A stretch of DNA of 7,335 nt from the NCBI GenBank assembly GCA_964437945.1, contig CAYTJF010000285.1, forward strand, positions 1-7,335, written 5' to 3'. Below the pieces are notes generated by a model, which saw only the letters and a list, made by a program, of their open reading frames with translations, was not told the DNA's origin and ran no database searches. Of this stretch, positions 5,739-7,335 are shown piece after piece; positions within the stretch are counted from its first letter, which is position 1; each line of letters starts with the position of its first letter. Made by a program: the position numbers and the translations under genes. The stretch comes from Granulosicoccus sp964437945 (lineage in GTDB: Bacteria > Pseudomonadota > Gammaproteobacteria > Granulosicoccales > Granulosicoccaceae).

Positions 5739-7037
5739 CTATTCAGGAACCAATATACTATCGATTATGTGCACAACCGGCCCCCTATCTGCTATTGGTT
5801 GCACATCTGGTTCGACAATTGTCGCATTACCTATTGTCAATAGCTCAGTCCCACCACCCCCAAACATATACACGTCACCGCTAGTCATTCCGAAGGACGT
5901 GCCAACTAACCCTTCAAGGGAGCCTGACCTAAACATCACATTTTCATTAATATGCCCCAGAACGTTAAAGTCGCTTTGATCGTCAAACGCACTATCAGTC
6001 GGCAAAAACAGCGTCCATTGATTCATTGGGACATTAAGACCATCGTCAAGGCCAGCTGCTTGAAGCGCTTCGAGCGCATTTGTCATATCACCCCTTTCGA
6101 ACAATACAAATGCTAAAGACCCTTCAGGGTATGGGTTGCTGATGACCTCCTCACCAATAACCGAGTCAACGACGTGTACAACGGATGGGCCAGTGTTACC
6201 AACAATATCCAATCTAATCAAGGCTGCTCCCTCGATTGTTAAAGATTGCGTACTATCGCCACCAAGTGTCAATCTCCGATCATTGCGCATTGTTAGCTCC
6301 CGTCCGCTGAAATCTAAAAGCACGTCTGAAGAAACTATGCCTGAAGCTATATGGGTATCTAGTTCAAACTCCGTCTGTGAGGCCAAAGCTTCAAACGCGC
6401 CATTGGTTGGCAAAAACAGCGTAAATTCATTGCTCGATTCATTTATCGCCTCATCGAGATCCGCCGCTTGCAGCACGGCAAATGCGATACTGAGGTCTGC
6501 CTGGTTGTTTAATTGATTGGCCAATGAACCTACAGGGTAGGTGGTCATGCCTCCCGTGGTTGTACCGCCATCGTCTGTTCCTTCACCGTCGGTACCGCCA
6601 GTTGTTCCTCCATCGTCCGTCCCTTCACCGTCGGTACCGCCAGTTGTTCCTCCGTCGTCCGTCCCTTCGCCGTCCGTACCGCCAGTTGTTCCTCCATCGT
6701 CCGTGCCTTCAGCGTCCGTACCTCCAGTTGTTCCTTCATCGGTAGACGTTCCTTCGTCTGTTGCGCCACCGTCACCAGTCTCACCGTCGTCTGTTGTGCC
6801 ATTGTCATCGGTATTACCGGACGCATCGGTTTCCACACCGGTGGTACCAACATCTGTATCTGTTCCCGATGTATTCGGTTCATTTGGTTCAGTGCCCGCA
6901 TTGGCGTCAGTGCCAACATCAGCCTGGCCGGGCACAACGACTACAAGCTCGCCTGCCGGTTCGCTACTGCCACCAGAGCAGCCAATCAGCAATCCCAACA
7001 CAAGAAAGCCAGTTAATTTAATGAGACCTTGCAACAT
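5739..7037 (-). CDS. Paralogous surface lipoprotein with 14-residue repeats and two FAS1 domains
   Basis: A predicted 432-residue lipoprotein, upstream partner and clear paralogue of the gene ending at 4183. The signal peptide MLQGLIKLTGFLVLGLLIGC has its lipid-accepting Cys at residue 20, as in the paralogue, with Ser at +2. A linker at about 21-166 is rich in Asp, Gly and Thr, and includes four 14-residue units of the form GTTGGTDGEGTDDG (102-157). FAS1 domain 1 (about 167-297) carries FTLFLPTNGAFEAL (205-218) and VVHVVDSVIG (286-295). FAS1 domain 2 (about 302-432) carries WTLFLPTDSAF (341-351) and VVHIIDSILVPE at the C-terminus. Likely role: an outer-membrane-anchored adhesin or matrix protein on a flexible acidic stalk (inferred from FAS1 biology). 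Start: ATG 7037 opens the signal peptide; an in-frame TTG at 7076 would add 13 residues with no matching signal. The upstream ribosome site is weak (GGAC). It lies 143 bp before its paralogue, probably in one operon. Confidence 0.9.
   Translation of the reverse strand: MLQGLIKLTGFLVLGLLIGCSGGSSEPAGELVVVVPGQADVGTDANAGTEPNEPNTSGTDTDVGTTGVETDASGNTDDNGTTDDGETGDGGATDEGTSTDEGTTGGTDAEGTDDGGTTGGTDGEGTDDGGTTGGTDGEGTDDGGTTGGTDGEGTDDGGTTTGGMTTYPVGSLANQLNNQADLSIAFAVLQAADLDEAINESSNEFTLFLPTNGAFEALASQTEFELDTHIASGIVSSDVLLDFSGRELTMRNDRRLTLGGDSTQSLTIEGAALIRLDIVGNTGPSVVHVVDSVIGEEVISNPYPEGSLAFVLFERGDMTNALEALQAAGLDDGLNVPMNQWTLFLPTDSAFDDQSDFNVLGHINENVMFRSGSLEGLVGTSFGMTSGDVYMFGGGGTELLTIGNATIVEPDVQPIADRGPVVHIIDSILVPE
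6567..6734 (-). repeat. Four 42-bp tandem repeats in the linker of the upstream lipoprotein
   Basis: Units at 6567-6608, 6609-6650, 6651-6692 and 6693-6734 encode the same 14-residue motif with only scattered, mostly third-position changes; the unit at 6693-6734 has Ala for Gly (TDAEG). A partial fifth unit (GTTTGG) follows toward the FAS1 domains. Unit length is a multiple of three, so recombination would alter stalk length without breaking the protein. Confidence 0.93.
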
Positions 7038-7094
7038 TTTTTTGAGTCCAAAATTCAAATTTAACGAATAGATCAACCGTGCAGCTTGATCAGG

Positions 7095-7130
7095 GTACCG
7101 CTCAATTTACCGTTCAACTTACCGTTAAAC
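7095..7130. repeat. Three imperfect 12-bp direct repeats upstream of the lipoprotein operon
   Basis: GTACCGCTCAAT, TTACCGTTCAAC and TTACCGTTAAAC follow each other without gaps and share a TACCG core. They start about 58 bp upstream of the lipoprotein ATG. They could be an array of regulator half-sites or a small satellite; the sequence alone does not show which. Confidence 0.55.
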
Positions 7131-7186
7131 CATAGGCCCACATCAATGGCCAGCAGGACCATCAATAGTAATAATTGTAGGGGTTC

Positions 7187-7201
7187 TATGCTTGAAGCAT
7201 A
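7187..7201. promoter_or_regulatory. 15-bp perfect palindrome TATGCTTGAAGCATA
   Basis: TATGCTT and AAGCATA flank a single central G, a strict dyad typical of a dimeric regulator's operator. It lies about 150 bp upstream of the lipoprotein start, in otherwise featureless DNA. No regulator gene for it is in the window. Confidence 0.35.
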
Positions 7202-7335
7202 ATGCAGTTGCACCAGGATTCTGATGGTAATATGACCGATTCCAGGCAATGATGTTCGGCTGCCCGCGGAACCTCATCTCGCACTAGTGGTCCATCCACT
7301 TGATACGTTCGAGTTCAGCGTGACTGTCTGCGTTT

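Larger units (their letters stand above)
7038..7335. other. Upstream region of the FAS1 lipoprotein operon, no gene seen
   Basis: No convincing coding frame. It probably carries the promoter and control sites for the minus-strand lipoproteins, although I could not settle on one -35/-10 pair. Structures present are a GATCAA (7071-7076) / TTGATC (7086-7091) dyad, three 12-bp imperfect repeats at 7095-7130, a 15-bp palindrome at 7187-7201 and a small GTGG/CCAC hairpin near 7287-7299. Confidence 0.5.

Noticed and set aside
6541..7071. Plus-strand open frame of 176 codons with PPVVPPSSVPSPSV repeats
   Set aside because: Antisense shadow of the 42-bp repeat region of the upstream lipoprotein; no ribosome site or independent domain.
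7284..7334. Possible C-terminal tail of a minus-strand gene entering at the right edge (ending ELERIKWMDH)
   Set aside because: Only 16 codons before a stop at 7284-7286, and another frame is also open there; too short to tell coding from chance.

Overview
The window reads as ordinary chromosome from a Gram-negative bacterium, most likely a marine or environmental gammaproteobacterium. This is inferred from two OmpA-style lipoprotein signal peptides with Ser at +2, a tRNA gene that encodes its own CCA, a HipBA pair and a trimethylamine-dehydrogenase-like enzyme. No phage, IS or CRISPR genes are visible.

Layout from left to right. (1) 19-2052, minus: a complete 677-residue FMN / [4Fe-4S] / dinucleotide-binding oxidoreductase of the trimethylamine dehydrogenase / DgcA type. 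It aligns almost residue for residue with trimethylamine dehydrogenase but lacks that enzyme's flavin-anchoring cysteine and substrate-bowl aromatics. (2) 2053-2337: a divergent intergenic region with two stem-loops and an orphan Shine-Dalgarno on the minus-strand side, and two near-identical 17-bp AT-rich operator-like sites plus a promoter on the hipBA side. (3) 2338-3943, plus: a hipB-hipA type II toxin-antitoxin operon overlapping by 11 bp. It is the only plus-strand transcription unit. (4) 4035-4111, minus: tRNA-Pro with anticodon GGG. (5) 4183-5595 and 5739-7037, both minus: two tandem paralogous surface lipoproteins. Each has a lipobox Cys20, a long Asp/Thr/Gly-rich linker made of in-frame DNA repeats (9-, 12- and 42-bp units) and two C-terminal fasciclin (FAS1) domains. 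(6) 7038-7335: a non-coding upstream region with short repeats and palindromes.

Working together: HipB probably represses its own operon through the paired sites and neutralises the HipA kinase. The two FAS1 lipoproteins probably form a minus-strand operon and display adhesive domains on a repeat-based stalk of changeable length. The most unusual detail is a perfect 17-bp tandem duplication just upstream of the second lipoprotein. It breaks a small leader ORF which, with one copy removed, would run straight into the lipoprotein start through a TAATG overlap.
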